64,000 nt of DNA, taken from DAOUJH01 sp965248955 (GTDB taxonomy: Bacteria > Chloroflexota > Dehalococcoidia > Lucifugimonadales > QGNO01). The position numbers and the translations under genes are program-made. The notes under the pieces are model-generated. The model did not search any database. It had not been told where the DNA came from and saw only the letters and a list, made by a program, of their open reading frames with translations. Numbering within the stretch: position 1 is the stretch's first letter; each line of letters starts with the position of its first letter. This document shows positions 42,690 to 50,772 of this stretch, one piece after another. Location of the stretch: NCBI GenBank assembly GCA_965248955.1, contig OZ252212.1, positions 1,488,001-1,552,000 on the forward strand, read 5' to 3'.

Positions 42690-44333
42690 TCACTCCCTAG
42701 GCGGCGTTAAATAGTATGGAGGGTCGAGTTCAGGGGGCAGCGCCACCTCTATCACCACCGGCCTCCTGTCGGCGAGGGCGTCTTTGATGGCGGGGCCCGT
42801 GTCCTCTAGATACGACACCTTTACGCCTCTGGCTCCAAAGCTCTCCGCCAGCTGCACAAAGTCTGGGTTGTGCAGTTCAGTTCCCACCAACCGCCCTCCG
42901 AACCGCCGGTGCTGGTCCCGGTACGATGCCCCGTACCCGCCGTTGTTGAAGACCACTGTTACCACGTTGATTCCATACTGCACCGCCGTGGCCAGGTCCG
43001 CCATGGCATAGGCGAAACCACCGTCCCCCGTCAACGCCACCACCGCTTTGTCCGGGTTGCCTACCTTCACCCCCAGCGCGGTGGGAAAGCCGAACCCCAG
43101 GTTCCCCATGTACGACGACGTGATGAAGGTGCGCTCCTTGAGAGCGGGGTATGCCAGGTAGCTCCAGGCGCCTATGTTGGTAATGCCGCCTATCAGGAAG
43201 CCGTCCTCTGGCACCGCTTTCCTTATGTCTTCCACCAGGTCCACCTGCCTGGCCCCTGCTTCTCTGACCCTGTTCAACGTCCTTGCCTTGATCTCCTCTA
43301 GCCGTTCCCTGTCCCACCCGTTGCGGATGGAACGTCCCTGCAGCGCCGCTATAAGCCGGCTCAGTCCTATTTTGGCGTCGGCGGCGATACCGATTTCAAC
43401 GGGCATCGTCTTGCCAAACTCGGTCATGTCTATGTTCAGGTTGATCAGCTTTTGGTCGCTTCGCGGTGTCGTTCCCGGCTCCGGCCGGTAGCTGCCCAGT
43501 CTGCTGCCCACGGACAGGACTACGTCCGCTTGGGGGAACATCTCTGCCCCTGGCCCCCAGCTGTAAGCCGTCGTTCCCATGGAGAGCGGGTGAGTCTCGG
43601 GAATGGCGCCCTTGCCCTCGGCCGTGTTGATCACCGGCGCTTGGAGCAGCTCGGCCAGGCGGGTCAGCTCCGCTCCGGCATCGGCCAGGTTCACGCCGCC
43701 GCCGGCCCAGATCAGCGGCCTCTCCGCCGAGGCGATCAGCTCAGCGGCGGCTTCTATGGCAGCAGGGTCGGGAGCCGCTCTGGTATACGCCTCCGGCTCC
43801 ACCAGGTCAATGTCGGCCACTGTTCCCAGGGTATCGGGGGGTATCTCCACCTCCACCGGCCGCGGCCTGCCTGTCTTCATCTGTCGCATCGCTTCGTGGA
43901 TGGCTTCCGGGATGTCCTCTGCTCTTGTCACTAGGTCGTTCCACTTCACCACCGGTTTCATGAACTCCAGCTGGTCCGTGATCTCATGGAGCTGCCCGAA
44001 GTCCTTGCCTATCTCGTTGCTCTCTATCTGCCCCGATATCAGCAGCACCGGCGACGACGTAGCGTAAGCGTCCGACATGCCCGCCGCGGCATTGTAAGCG
44101 CCGGGGCCTGGCACCACCAGCGCCACTCCCACTTTGCCCGTTGAACGCGCGTAGCCGTCGGCCATGTAGGCCGTGGTCTGCTCGTGCCGGCAGGAGATCA
44201 CCCGTATGTCCGGGTTGTTGTAGAAAGCGTCGTAGATGTGCATTATCTGTACCCCGGGCAGCCCGAACACCACTTCAACCCCTTCCGCCGCAAGCGCCCT
44301 GACTACAGCTTCACCGCCGGTCATTTTTGGCAT
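42690..44333 (-). CDS. TPP-dependent acetolactate-synthase-like enzyme
   Basis: A 547-residue full three-domain TPP enzyme. N-terminal VFGLPGVQIMHIYDAF with CRHEQTTAYMADGYAR (catalytic Glu), a central FAD/dehydrogenase-like domain, and the C-terminal TPP motif LTGDGGFAYAM...VVFNN. It resembles IlvB and other 2-oxoacid decarboxylase/ligases. No small regulatory subunit (ilvN) nearby, and catabolic members look similar, so the reaction is not assigned. sppA follows closely. Confidence 0.8.
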   Translation of the reverse strand: MPKMTGGEAVVRALAAEGVEVVFGLPGVQIMHIYDAFYNNPDIRVISCRHEQTTAYMADGYARSTGKVGVALVVPGPGAYNAAAGMSDAYATSSPVLLISGQIESNEIGKDFGQLHEITDQLEFMKPVVKWNDLVTRAEDIPEAIHEAMRQMKTGRPRPVEVEIPPDTLGTVADIDLVEPEAYTRAAPDPAAIEAAAELIASAERPLIWAGGGVNLADAGAELTRLAELLQAPVINTAEGKGAIPETHPLSMGTTAYSWGPGAEMFPQADVVLSVGSRLGSYRPEPGTTPRSDQKLINLNIDMTEFGKTMPVEIGIAADAKIGLSRLIAALQGRSIRNGWDRERLEEIKARTLNRVREAGARQVDLVEDIRKAVPEDGFLIGGITNIGAWSYLAYPALKERTFITSSYMGNLGFGFPTALGVKVGNPDKAVVALTGDGGFAYAMADLATAVQYGINVVTVVFNNGGYGASYRDQHRRFGGRLVGTELHNPDFVQLAESFGARGVKVSYLEDTGPAIKDALADRRPVVIEVALPPELDPPYYLTPPRE

Positions 44334-44385
44334 GTGCAGACCTCCGCTTGGTGCATTCTTCTTCTAAGTTCTGCGTCTCCACAAG

Positions 44386-44793
44386 TCATCCGCTGCCGCG
44401 GAGCTCCCACCACACCAGAGTCCCCACTGTGATTACCGCCGCAACTAAATGCATGAGCATCAGCGCCCCAACCGCCGAATTCGTTAGCCCGGGGAACGCG
44501 TCCTGCGACCCGGCGACCAGGAGAAGCAAGTTGGGTACGTAGGATCCGGCAAGCGCCGCAGCGGCGACTATTAGGAATGTCCTCGCGGGCCGGCGGGAAC
44601 GTTGTCTGATGAAGTGAAACGCCACTACTCCGGCCCCTGTGCCTATTACAGTGAAAAACACGATGCGAGGTATCTGCATGGGCATGAACTCGTCGGAGAT
44701 GTCCAATGCTGGTACGGCAATCGCCCGTATTATCAGGTTAGCCGCGACTGAGGCAAGCACAGCCGCCGAACCAACAACCCATATGCTGTTCAC
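44386..44793 (-). CDS. Small integral membrane protein (DUF6069-like), 135 aa
   Basis: Four hydrophobic segments are visible: residues 5-25, 46-63, 72-92 and 107-127. The third is followed by a polar SQDAFPGLTNSA loop before the last helix. It resembles DUF6069 proteins of unknown function. It lies 52 bases upstream of the acetolactate-synthase-like gene, same strand. Role unknown. Confidence 0.6.
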   Translation of the reverse strand: MNSIWVVGSAAVLASVAANLIIRAIAVPALDISDEFMPMQIPRIVFFTVIGTGAGVVAFHFIRQRSRRPARTFLIVAAAALAGSYVPNLLLLVAGSQDAFPGLTNSAVGALMLMHLVAAVITVGTLVWWELRGSG

Positions 44794-44925
44794 TCGCGCC
44801 TCCGTCCCTGAATGGTCGTCCTATCCAAGAAGGTGGAGAGGGCTGCTTATCCCTCCCCACAATAGGCCATCATATCAGGGAGGATAAGTGGCTACAATTG
44901 ACACTCCTCACTTCACCCTCATAGC

Positions 44926-45954
44926 ATGGACGCAATGGACGTCAAATTCTCCACCAGCTCACGCCCAGGCTCTTATAGGGACGTAATCGAATGGGCCCGC
45001 GCCGTGGAAAGCCTCGGATATCACCGCATGGGCATCGCCGATTCACCCGCACTCTACCGCGACCCCTGGGTCGCCTGCACCGTGGCCGCGCTCAACACCA
45101 CCAACGTTCAGCTTGGCCCCTGGGTCACCAACCCCGTGACGCGGCACCCCGTGGTCACCGCCAGCGCCGCCGCCGCCCTCGATGAAATTGCCCCCGGTAG
45201 GGTCAGCATAGGCATCGGCACGGGGAACAGCGGCGTATATAACGCGGGCAACAGGGCCTCGTCGGTGGCGTCTCTGAGAGAGTACGTCATCGCCGTGCGC
45301 GACCTCCTGGCCCAAGGCCGCGCCGAGTACCAGGGAGGAGTTTCCCGGCTGCCCTGGGCCAAGCGGCGTATCCCCATCTACATCGCGGCCATCGCCGTGA
45401 GAGGACTGCGCCTCGCTGGTGAAATAGCCGACGGCGTTATTATCGGCTCGGGCACTTCCCCCGATGTGGCGCAGGGCGCCCTGCAGGCGGTGGAAGAGGG
45501 CGCAGCAGCAGCGGGGCGCACCATGAAAGACCTGGATATCTGGTGGAATGTTGCCTTCAACGTCTACACGGATTCGGACAGCGCGCCTTTGGAACGACAG
45601 GGCGGCGCAACCCGCGAGGCCAACTACCTGGGCCGCTACACCTTGGAGGGCAAGTTCATCCCAGAACGCTACAAAGAAGGGATCAAGAAGCTATCGCTGG
45701 CCTACGATCTGACGACCCACGGCAGGCCGTCCGTGGAGCAGCTGCAGGAGTACGACCGTCTGGCCGAGGAGTACGGCGTACGGGACTACCTCGACGAACG
45801 GTACCGCGGCATGACGGGCACTCCCGATGAGTGCATCGAACGGATACGCCGTCTGGCCGGTTTGGGTGTTACGCAGTACAACCTCAACGTCCCCGACCTG
45901 GACCGCCCTCAGCGCCTGAAAGCAATGAAGGAGCTTGTCATAGACAGACTGTAG
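44926..45954 (+). CDS. LLM class flavin-dependent oxidoreductase
   Basis: A 342-residue bacterial luciferase-like (LLM) oxidoreductase, TIM barrel. IADSPALYRDPWVACTVAALNTTNVQLGPWVTNPVTRHP and GRVSIGIGTGNSG are family segments. Similar proteins use FMN or F420, including Mer-type and monooxygenase members. A second ATG at 44935 might be the true start. Substrate unknown. Short upstream promoter-like TTGACA at 44899 lacks a clear -10. Confidence 0.85.
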   Translation: MDAMDVKFSTSSRPGSYRDVIEWARAVESLGYHRMGIADSPALYRDPWVACTVAALNTTNVQLGPWVTNPVTRHPVVTASAAAALDEIAPGRVSIGIGTGNSGVYNAGNRASSVASLREYVIAVRDLLAQGRAEYQGGVSRLPWAKRRIPIYIAAIAVRGLRLAGEIADGVIIGSGTSPDVAQGALQAVEEGAAAAGRTMKDLDIWWNVAFNVYTDSDSAPLERQGGATREANYLGRYTLEGKFIPERYKEGIKKLSLAYDLTTHGRPSVEQLQEYDRLAEEYGVRDYLDERYRGMTGTPDECIERIRRLAGLGVTQYNLNVPDLDRPQRLKAMKELVIDRL

Positions 45955-46013
45955 GCAGGTCGCCCCACACAGTCTCCTCCCTGTCGTCTACAAGAACGAC
46001 AAACCGGGTCACG

Positions 46014-46460
46014 TCATGCTGAGAGGAGTTGCCTGACTACGCTGCTGACCTGGGCGCCGTCTGCGCGCCCGCGTACCTGCGGCATGAGGAGTCCCATCAC
46101 CTTGCCCATGTCGCCGGGGCCGGAGGCGCCTGTTTGAGAAATGGCTTCCCTGACCAGCTCGGCGAGCTTTTCTTCAGGGATCTGCTCGGGCATATACTCA
46201 CGGATGATACGCAGTTCGGCTTCTTCCTTCTCTACCAGGTCCTGCCGGTCTGCTTTCTTGAATTCAGTAATGCTTTCTTGATGCTGGCGCACCAAACTAC
46301 TGAGGACGCCTATGATCTCATCATCGTCTAGGGCTCTCCTCTTATCGATTTCCTGGTTTTGTACGGCAGCACGGATGAAGCGGATGGTGGAACGGCGGAT
46401 TTCGTCTTTCCGGCGCATCGCGTCCTTCAGGTCTTCTGAAAGGCGTTCCTGCAGTGACAT
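46014..46460 (-). CDS. yqeY: GatB/YqeY domain protein
   Basis: A 148-residue YqeY protein, resembling the tRNA-binding tail domain of GatB. It opens with LQERLSEDLKDAMRRKDEIRRSTIRFIRAAV and has the GPGDMGKVMG motif (about residues 114-123). Downstream of rpsU by 36 bases on the same strand, a common gene pair in bacteria. Possibly involved in tRNA amidotransferase or ribosome function. Confidence 0.93.
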   Translation of the reverse strand: MSLQERLSEDLKDAMRRKDEIRRSTIRFIRAAVQNQEIDKRRALDDDEIIGVLSSLVRQHQESITEFKKADRQDLVEKEEAELRIIREYMPEQIPEEKLAELVREAISQTGASGPGDMGKVMGLLMPQVRGRADGAQVSSVVRQLLSA

Positions 46461-46496
46461 CTTTAGAAAAGTTACGGTTCTGAGGGAAAAGGCCGG

Positions 46497-46676
46497 CTAG
46501 CGCCTGGAACTCTTGCGGCGTTTAGCGGCTGCCTTCTTCTTACGCTTTATGCTGGGGGGTTCGAAGTGCTCTCTGCGACGTGCTTCGGAAAGAATGCCGT
46601 CTTGCTGCACCTTCTTAGTGAAGCGCCTCAGCAGGCTGTCGAAGCTCTCCCCTTCTGAAATTCTCACTTGGACCAA
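46497..46676 (-). CDS. rpsU: 30S ribosomal protein S21
   Basis: A small basic S21. Family opening VQVRISEGESFDSLLRRFTKKVQQDGILSEARRREHFEPPSIKRKKK, ending in a poly-Arg/Lys tail. I chose the TTG at 46676 because GAGGGTG precedes it by five bases; an alternative TTG at 46697 adds seven residues not typical of S21. Adjacent yqeY supports the call. Confidence 0.9.
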   Translation of the reverse strand: MVQVRISEGESFDSLLRRFTKKVQQDGILSEARRREHFEPPSIKRKKKAAAKRRKSSRR

Positions 46677-46755
46677 ACTCTCACCCTCTTTATGCAAAAG
46701 TGAATTTAGTTGCCAATGATATGCGACCTATGGTGCGCTGTCAACGAACCCGTGC

Positions 46756-47622
46756 CTAGCGCTTTAGGACATCGTAGCACTCTTTGCATATGCGTGAAAT
46801 GAGTGCTGAAGCAGCGGCGTGTCCCGCTTGTCCATCCGGCAGCTCCGCAGGGACGTTCTCTGTATAAACAGAGAGTATGAACAACGGCTCATTGCCTTGA
46901 TAGATAATCCCTACATCATTTAGGTTTCGCGATTCGTAGCCGGTCCCCGTTTTGTGCGCTACCCTTGTGCCCAGCGGCAGCAGAGCGGGCAGCTTGTTGC
47001 GCAGTTTCTGCCAGCTGAGAATATCAATGGCCAGCCGGCATAGCTCTGTGGTGCAGCCCAACTTGTCCGCTGCCGTGGGGTGTGAGGAACCCTGCAGGAT
47101 TAGGTCAAGCAGCAAGCCAACGTCATTTGGAGTAGTGGTGTTTACCTGGCCCAGCGAGTGATTGCGGCCCAGGCCCAGAGGCGGCAGGCCGACCAGGTGA
47201 TTGGTGCCCTTCATGCCTATTGACTGGCAGACAGCGTTGACGTTGTCTAGGCCAACCATGTCTGAGATTGCGCCTGTACACGTGTTGTCGCTGACTATGA
47301 TCATCATTACCAGGGCGTCCTGGAGAGTTATAGCAAACCCCGGCCTCAAGTGCTGAAAGCAACCTGAATCGTTGTTCTGATACTTGGACTGCACCACAAC
47401 AGGCTGGTCTAATCTGAATTTGCCCTGGTTTACGGCTTTGAGGGCGGCTATCAGGATAGCGATCTTGCGGGTGCTGGCGGACGGGACCACTACGTCGCCG
47501 TTCAGGTGGGACGTTTCCCCGGAGGATACGTCTTTCAAGTGCCACCCTGTATGAAACGGTAGTTCATTGCACATTTCATTGAGCCTAGCGGCCAGCGTTT
47601 GCATACGTGTCATTTCTACCAA
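46756..47622 (-). CDS. Serine hydrolase of the class A beta-lactamase fold
   Basis: A 288-residue penicillin-binding fold protein with the three active-site motifs: S50-T-R-K53, S111-D-N113 and K224-T-G226. No glutamate lies in residues 121-190, where the class A general base Glu166 would be (the segment LGQVNTTTP stands in its place). No signal peptide is evident. So it may be a D-Ala-D-Ala peptidase or esterase-type serine hydrolase rather than a true beta-lactamase. Divergent from the downstream small membrane remnant. Substrate unknown. Confidence 0.8.
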   Translation of the reverse strand: MVEMTRMQTLAARLNEMCNELPFHTGWHLKDVSSGETSHLNGDVVVPSASTRKIAILIAALKAVNQGKFRLDQPVVVQSKYQNNDSGCFQHLRPGFAITLQDALVMMIIVSDNTCTGAISDMVGLDNVNAVCQSIGMKGTNHLVGLPPLGLGRNHSLGQVNTTTPNDVGLLLDLILQGSSHPTAADKLGCTTELCRLAIDILSWQKLRNKLPALLPLGTRVAHKTGTGYESRNLNDVGIIYQGNEPLFILSVYTENVPAELPDGQAGHAAASALISRICKECYDVLKR

Positions 47623-47710
47623 TCCTCCATCTAAGGACTACCGGCGGCGGGTATGCACCGGTGCAGCGCAGGCTACAGCAATCCAGGGCTAGGCTCCACT
47701 CTGTGGCCCC

Positions 47711-47923
47711 TCATGCACGCCTTCTACGTGCTATATAGGTGCCGCTTCCTATGCCAGCAAAGAATCCTAGAGACACCTTCACAATATCTGCCAACAATGC
47801 ACCTTCTCCGAAGTAGAGCAGCAGTCAAGTGACTCCAACCACGCCTGGGAGAACAACAAGAAGACATAGCAAGAATACAAACAGCCGATGACCTTCTCTG
47901 TCTTTGAGCTCGTTTTCGTCCAC
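47711..47923 (-). pseudogene. Small membrane protein ORF interrupted by an in-frame TGA
   Basis: From a GTG at 47923 with GGAGGGG six bases upstream, the frame encodes MDENELKDREGHRLFVFLLC then a hydrophobic helix, and hits TGA at 47825-47827. The same frame continues for 37 more codons with a second hydrophobic segment (GALLADIVKVSLGFFAGIGSG) before TGA at 47711-47713. A two-helix protein of about 70 residues interrupted by one stop. Likely a pseudogene; a UGA-recoding explanation is untested. Confidence 0.45.
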
Positions 47924-48187
47924 TGTACCCCTCCATCAAGCAAAGTCGAGTTTAGCTTCTAGTGTCCTCTTTGCGGCGAATTGAAAAATGCTATCGCTAG
48001 CGTTAATATTTATGCAATGAAGGGCGTCTGTGAGGTTTGGCGTTGCTGGCGGCAACGCTCCTCGGGGTAGACGCCCTTCATTGCGTATTCTCTCACGCCC
48101 CGCAACGTCACGCCAAGCGAGTTTGTGACACTTTTGTAAATCGGGCCTAGAATTCTTTTTGCACTCGCCTATACGGTTGAGCTTCTA
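47924..48187. other. Intergenic region with strong imperfect palindrome
   Basis: Contains the paired-arm element at 48011-48087. Between it and the promoter at 48188 I see no gene; the ATACGGT at 48173 is close to, but not the same as, the CCCGTAT motif. Confidence 0.4.
48011..48087. repeat. Long imperfect palindrome (nested hairpins)
   Basis: The arm 48014-48029 is exactly complementary to 48069-48084 (16 bp), with wobble and A-T pairs extending to 48011/48087. Inside, GAGG (48032-48035) pairs with CCTC (48060-48063), and 48040-48046 pairs with 48052-48058 around a five-base loop. It resembles a folded RNA or a MITE-like element. No flanking target duplication is evident. Confidence 0.6.
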
Positions 48188-48216
48188 TCGACTACGTTCC
48201 AACGCTGCGCTATAAT
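48188..48216 (+). promoter_or_regulatory. Promoter ahead of the MFS leader
   Basis: TCGACT (48188-48193), a 17-base spacer and a perfect TATAAT (48211-48216). Transcription would start near 48223, about 65 bases before the MFS start. Confidence 0.6.
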
Positions 48217-48257
48217 CCCAGGGTAAGTTGAACTGATATTACTTTGAAACAACAAGT

Positions 48258-48282
48258 GCGGCTCTCAGGAGCCGCGTTTTTT
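48258..48282 (+). terminator. Intrinsic terminator/attenuator before the MFS gene
   Basis: GCGGCTC (48258-48264) and GAGCCGC (48269-48275) form a perfect 7-bp stem with a TCAG tetraloop, followed by one G and six T (48277-48282). It lies five bases before the MFS ATG and downstream of the promoter at 48188, so it would end a roughly 60-nt RNA or attenuate the gene. Confidence 0.75.
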
Positions 48283-48287
48283 GTGGG

Positions 48288-49547
48288 ATGGAGATGCAGC
48301 AACCCTCCAGAAGCAGATACCGCTGGGTCATAGAAGGCCTGCTTGTAGTGGCCCAGTTGAGCATAGGCATCAACGTACTGGCGCCGGCCCCGTTGTTCCC
48401 CCTGATAATGGACGAATACGGTCTGGACAGGAGCACGGTCAGCATCCTGGTTGCGGTTATGGCTTTGATGCTGGCCGTGGGCAACGTACCGTCGGGCTTT
48501 CTGGCGGCGCGCTTCGGTATACATAGAACATTTGCTTTCGGGGCTTTCCTGATGTCGGTGGGCATGCTGGCTCCGTTCATGCCCAACTTCGCCGGACACG
48601 TTGCCTGGCGGGTGGTCTTTGCTTTCGGAGCCGGGGTGGTAATTCCCCTGGTGGGCGCAGTGGCTTCGCAATGGTTCGACCGCCGGGAACTGCCAGTGGT
48701 CAACGGGATCAACTGGATGGGACAGACTGGCGGCATGGCTATATCGCTGTTCATAGGCGTACCTATTGCCAACCTCTTCGGATGGGACATAACGCTGTTT
48801 ACGTTCGGTGCTGTGGCCCTGGTGGGGGCCATAGCTTGGGTGGTCTTGGGTAAAGAACCGGCGGAAGACAGGGTATCGGTCAGCTCCCCCTCCATACCAA
48901 AGTTACTCAGCGTTCTTAGGGAAAGGACTACTATCCTGGTATCCCTAGCGTTTGTTGGCCCGTTCCTGACCTATTTGAGCTTCAGCTCCTGGCTGCCCAC
49001 CTATTACAACGAAGTCTTCGGATTTTCTTTGTCCAAAGCGGGTTTCATCATAGGCATCCCCGCCTTCATTGGCCTGGTGGTAAGTCCCGTGGCGGGCCTG
49101 GCTTCCGCCAAATTGGGATTGAGACGCCCGTTTCTCATAGGGGCGGGGATTCTATACGTCGCCTCCGGGTTTGGCACGTTTCTCTTCAACAACCAGCCCC
49201 TGATATACGCGTCTGTAATCGCACTTGGAATATCGCAATGGGTATTCATCTCCATGGTCTTCACCGTGGCAACGGAGCTTCCTCAGAAATCGGCTCAAGA
49301 GATCGCCATGGTGCTTGCCGCCGGACTTGCAGTGGGCAATCTGCTCAGCCTCGCCGGACCGGTCTTGGTGGGCGTGAGCACGGATTTGCTGGGAACCTAT
49401 CTACCCAGCCTAACGTTGCTTGCGCTGCTGCCAGTCACGTTGCTCATAGCGGGAATCCTCTTGCCTGAGACCGGCCCTCGCGCCACGGTCAAGAAAGGGC
49501 CGGGGAATCCTGAAGAGTTACGGCCTCTGAGGGAAGTGGCGGACTAG
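48288..49547 (+). CDS. MFS transporter (CynX/NNP-like)
   Basis: A 419-residue 12-helix MFS protein resembling the CynX/nitrate-sulfonate type. The loop motif LAARFGIHRTFAFGAFL (about residues 66-82) and GAGVVIPLVGAVASQWFD follow. Two close ATGs (48288, 48294) are possible starts. Expression likely passes through the terminator-like leader. Substrate unknown. Confidence 0.87.
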   Translation: MEMQQPSRSRYRWVIEGLLVVAQLSIGINVLAPAPLFPLIMDEYGLDRSTVSILVAVMALMLAVGNVPSGFLAARFGIHRTFAFGAFLMSVGMLAPFMPNFAGHVAWRVVFAFGAGVVIPLVGAVASQWFDRRELPVVNGINWMGQTGGMAISLFIGVPIANLFGWDITLFTFGAVALVGAIAWVVLGKEPAEDRVSVSSPSIPKLLSVLRERTTILVSLAFVGPFLTYLSFSSWLPTYYNEVFGFSLSKAGFIIGIPAFIGLVVSPVAGLASAKLGLRRPFLIGAGILYVASGFGTFLFNNQPLIYASVIALGISQWVFISMVFTVATELPQKSAQEIAMVLAAGLAVGNLLSLAGPVLVGVSTDLLGTYLPSLTLLALLPVTLLIAGILLPETGPRATVKKGPGNPEELRPLREVAD

Positions 49548-49609
49548 CAAACTAAGTGGGTACTGGCTACTATGGGCACTTGAACAGCCCATGAAAGCTG
49601 GGAAGCAAA

Positions 49610-50197
49610 GTGAGTATCCGTATTCTACTTATTGTCCTTATTGCAAGCGTCGTCTTGTCGATCGGCTGCGCTAGCCAGAAGGATGAAATCCCAATAGACG
49701 AGATTGAGGAAGCGCTTGGCTTTGTTTACGTCCCCGACTACATTCCGGACTCTTTCGCCTTCGGCGGCGTTGAAGTGAACGACCGCGAAGGCATCATACC
49801 CTACGTAAAGTTTATGTACGTCAAGACAAGTGCTGCGTCTGGGCCTACGCAGCTATTTATCGAGTATCCTAGGTACCCCAATCAGTGCAATATGAACATG
49901 TATGGCCAGGCGCCTGCTGATGCATTTGAGTCACGCAACTTCAACGGGCTTCCCGGCTGTATTGTTCGGGGCCGTTTGAAGCCGACAGTTGTTTTTGCTG
50001 ACATGGACCGTGTAGTAATGTCTGCTACACAGGGAGATCCGTGGGACTACGAGCTCGGCTACCGGATACAGGTACATGCCCCGGTCACGGATACTAGGCG
50101 GACTTACATCTTGGTTAGCACGTTCAACCAGGGCAAGGTGTTGACAGAGGAAGACCTGATCAAAATCGCTGAATCTCTGAGACTCGTCACGGGCTAG
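49610..50197 (+). CDS. Putative lipoprotein, 195 aa
   Basis: GTG start, basic N-terminus and hydrophobic core ending in the lipobox LSIGC with lipidated C20. The mature domain is a mixed alpha/beta fold of about 175 residues with VYVPDYIPDSFAFGGVEV near the start and two Cys. It resembles the DUF4367-type and similar anchored domains, without clear identity. Membrane-attached outside the cytoplasm. Function unknown. Confidence 0.7.
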   Translation: MSIRILLIVLIASVVLSIGCASQKDEIPIDEIEEALGFVYVPDYIPDSFAFGGVEVNDREGIIPYVKFMYVKTSAASGPTQLFIEYPRYPNQCNMNMYGQAPADAFESRNFNGLPGCIVRGRLKPTVVFADMDRVVMSATQGDPWDYELGYRIQVHAPVTDTRRTYILVSTFNQGKVLTEEDLIKIAESLRLVTG

Positions 50198-50218
50198 CTA
50201 ATGGAAGCGAGCGCCGCC

Positions 50219-50440
50219 TCAACTTTTGGGCTTGTCATGCCGGGCAGTTGCGTACTCTCTCAGGTTGGCTGCTGATTTCCTGGCGCAAGCTGGGGGGCTT
50301 AGCGAAATACCGTGCTGGCAGACAATCGTTAGATTTTGCCAGTCCACCGACCATTGCTCATGGGTGGCTTGCTGCAACCGGATTGCGGTCTTGGTGTAAT
50401 CGTCAGTAATCTGTGACCCGAAGAACGGGATAGCGTTCAT
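50219..50440 (-). CDS. Small hypothetical protein, 73 aa
   Basis: A 73-residue protein with an internal CQHGISLSPPACARKSAANLREYATARHDKP tail (shown by its residues Cys-Pro-rich then basic). AAGGAGC lies five bases before the ATG. No recognised domain; weakly supported but the ribosome site is good. Confidence 0.45.
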   Translation of the reverse strand: MNAIPFFGSQITDDYTKTAIRLQQATHEQWSVDWQNLTIVCQHGISLSPPACARKSAANLREYATARHDKPKS

Positions 50441-50532
50441 TCTAGCTCCTTACCTCGCCTGAACCATACAAATATAATAAGGCTATTCTTTCGAGGACAC
50501 AATAGGGGGGCGAAAAGATTCCCGCGGCGGGG

Positions 50533-50578
50533 ATGACGGGTGTGGCGGCCTGTCATGCTGGGGAGTCGGTTAGACCCC
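50533..50578 (+). repeat. 46-bp direct repeat, copy A
   Basis: Begins ATGACGGG and ends GTTAGACCCC. Near-identical to copy B 130 bases downstream, with about six differences. Confidence 0.65.
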
Positions 50579-50662
50579 CTTGCCGGGCCAAGGGACGCCC
50601 CCCGCCCCGCCGCCCCTGGGATACCCGCCTGCGCGGGTATGACGGACGAGTAGAGCGCGGGC

Positions 50663-50708
50663 ATGACGGGCGGGGCGCCCTGTCATGCTGAGGAGTCGGT
50701 TAGACCCC
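50663..50708 (+). repeat. 46-bp direct repeat, copy B
   Basis: Second copy of the 46-bp element, beside a palindrome. Typical of dispersed intergenic repeat families; copy number elsewhere in the genome is not visible here. Confidence 0.65.
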
Positions 50709-50772
50709 GTTTGCACTAAAACACCCCTGCCGACGAAGCATCTCCTGGGGGGCCAAGGGACGCCCTCACCCG

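Larger units (their letters stand above)
50441..50772. other. Intergenic repeat cluster
   Basis: About 330 bases without a gene. Holds two imperfect copies of a 46-bp element (50533-50578 and 50663-50708), two copies of GGGCCAAGGGACGCCC (50585-50600 and 50750-50765), and the palindrome ATACCCGC-CTGC-GCGGGTAT (50621-50640). Confidence 0.65.

Noticed and set aside
47724..47939. 71-codon minus-strand frame
   Set aside because: Out of frame with the more plausible membrane ORF (47711-47923); rich in Arg/Ser/Cys, typical of shadow frames.
50533..50708. Possible CRISPR array
   Set aside because: Only two repeats of different spacing, long palindromes, and no cas genes nearby.
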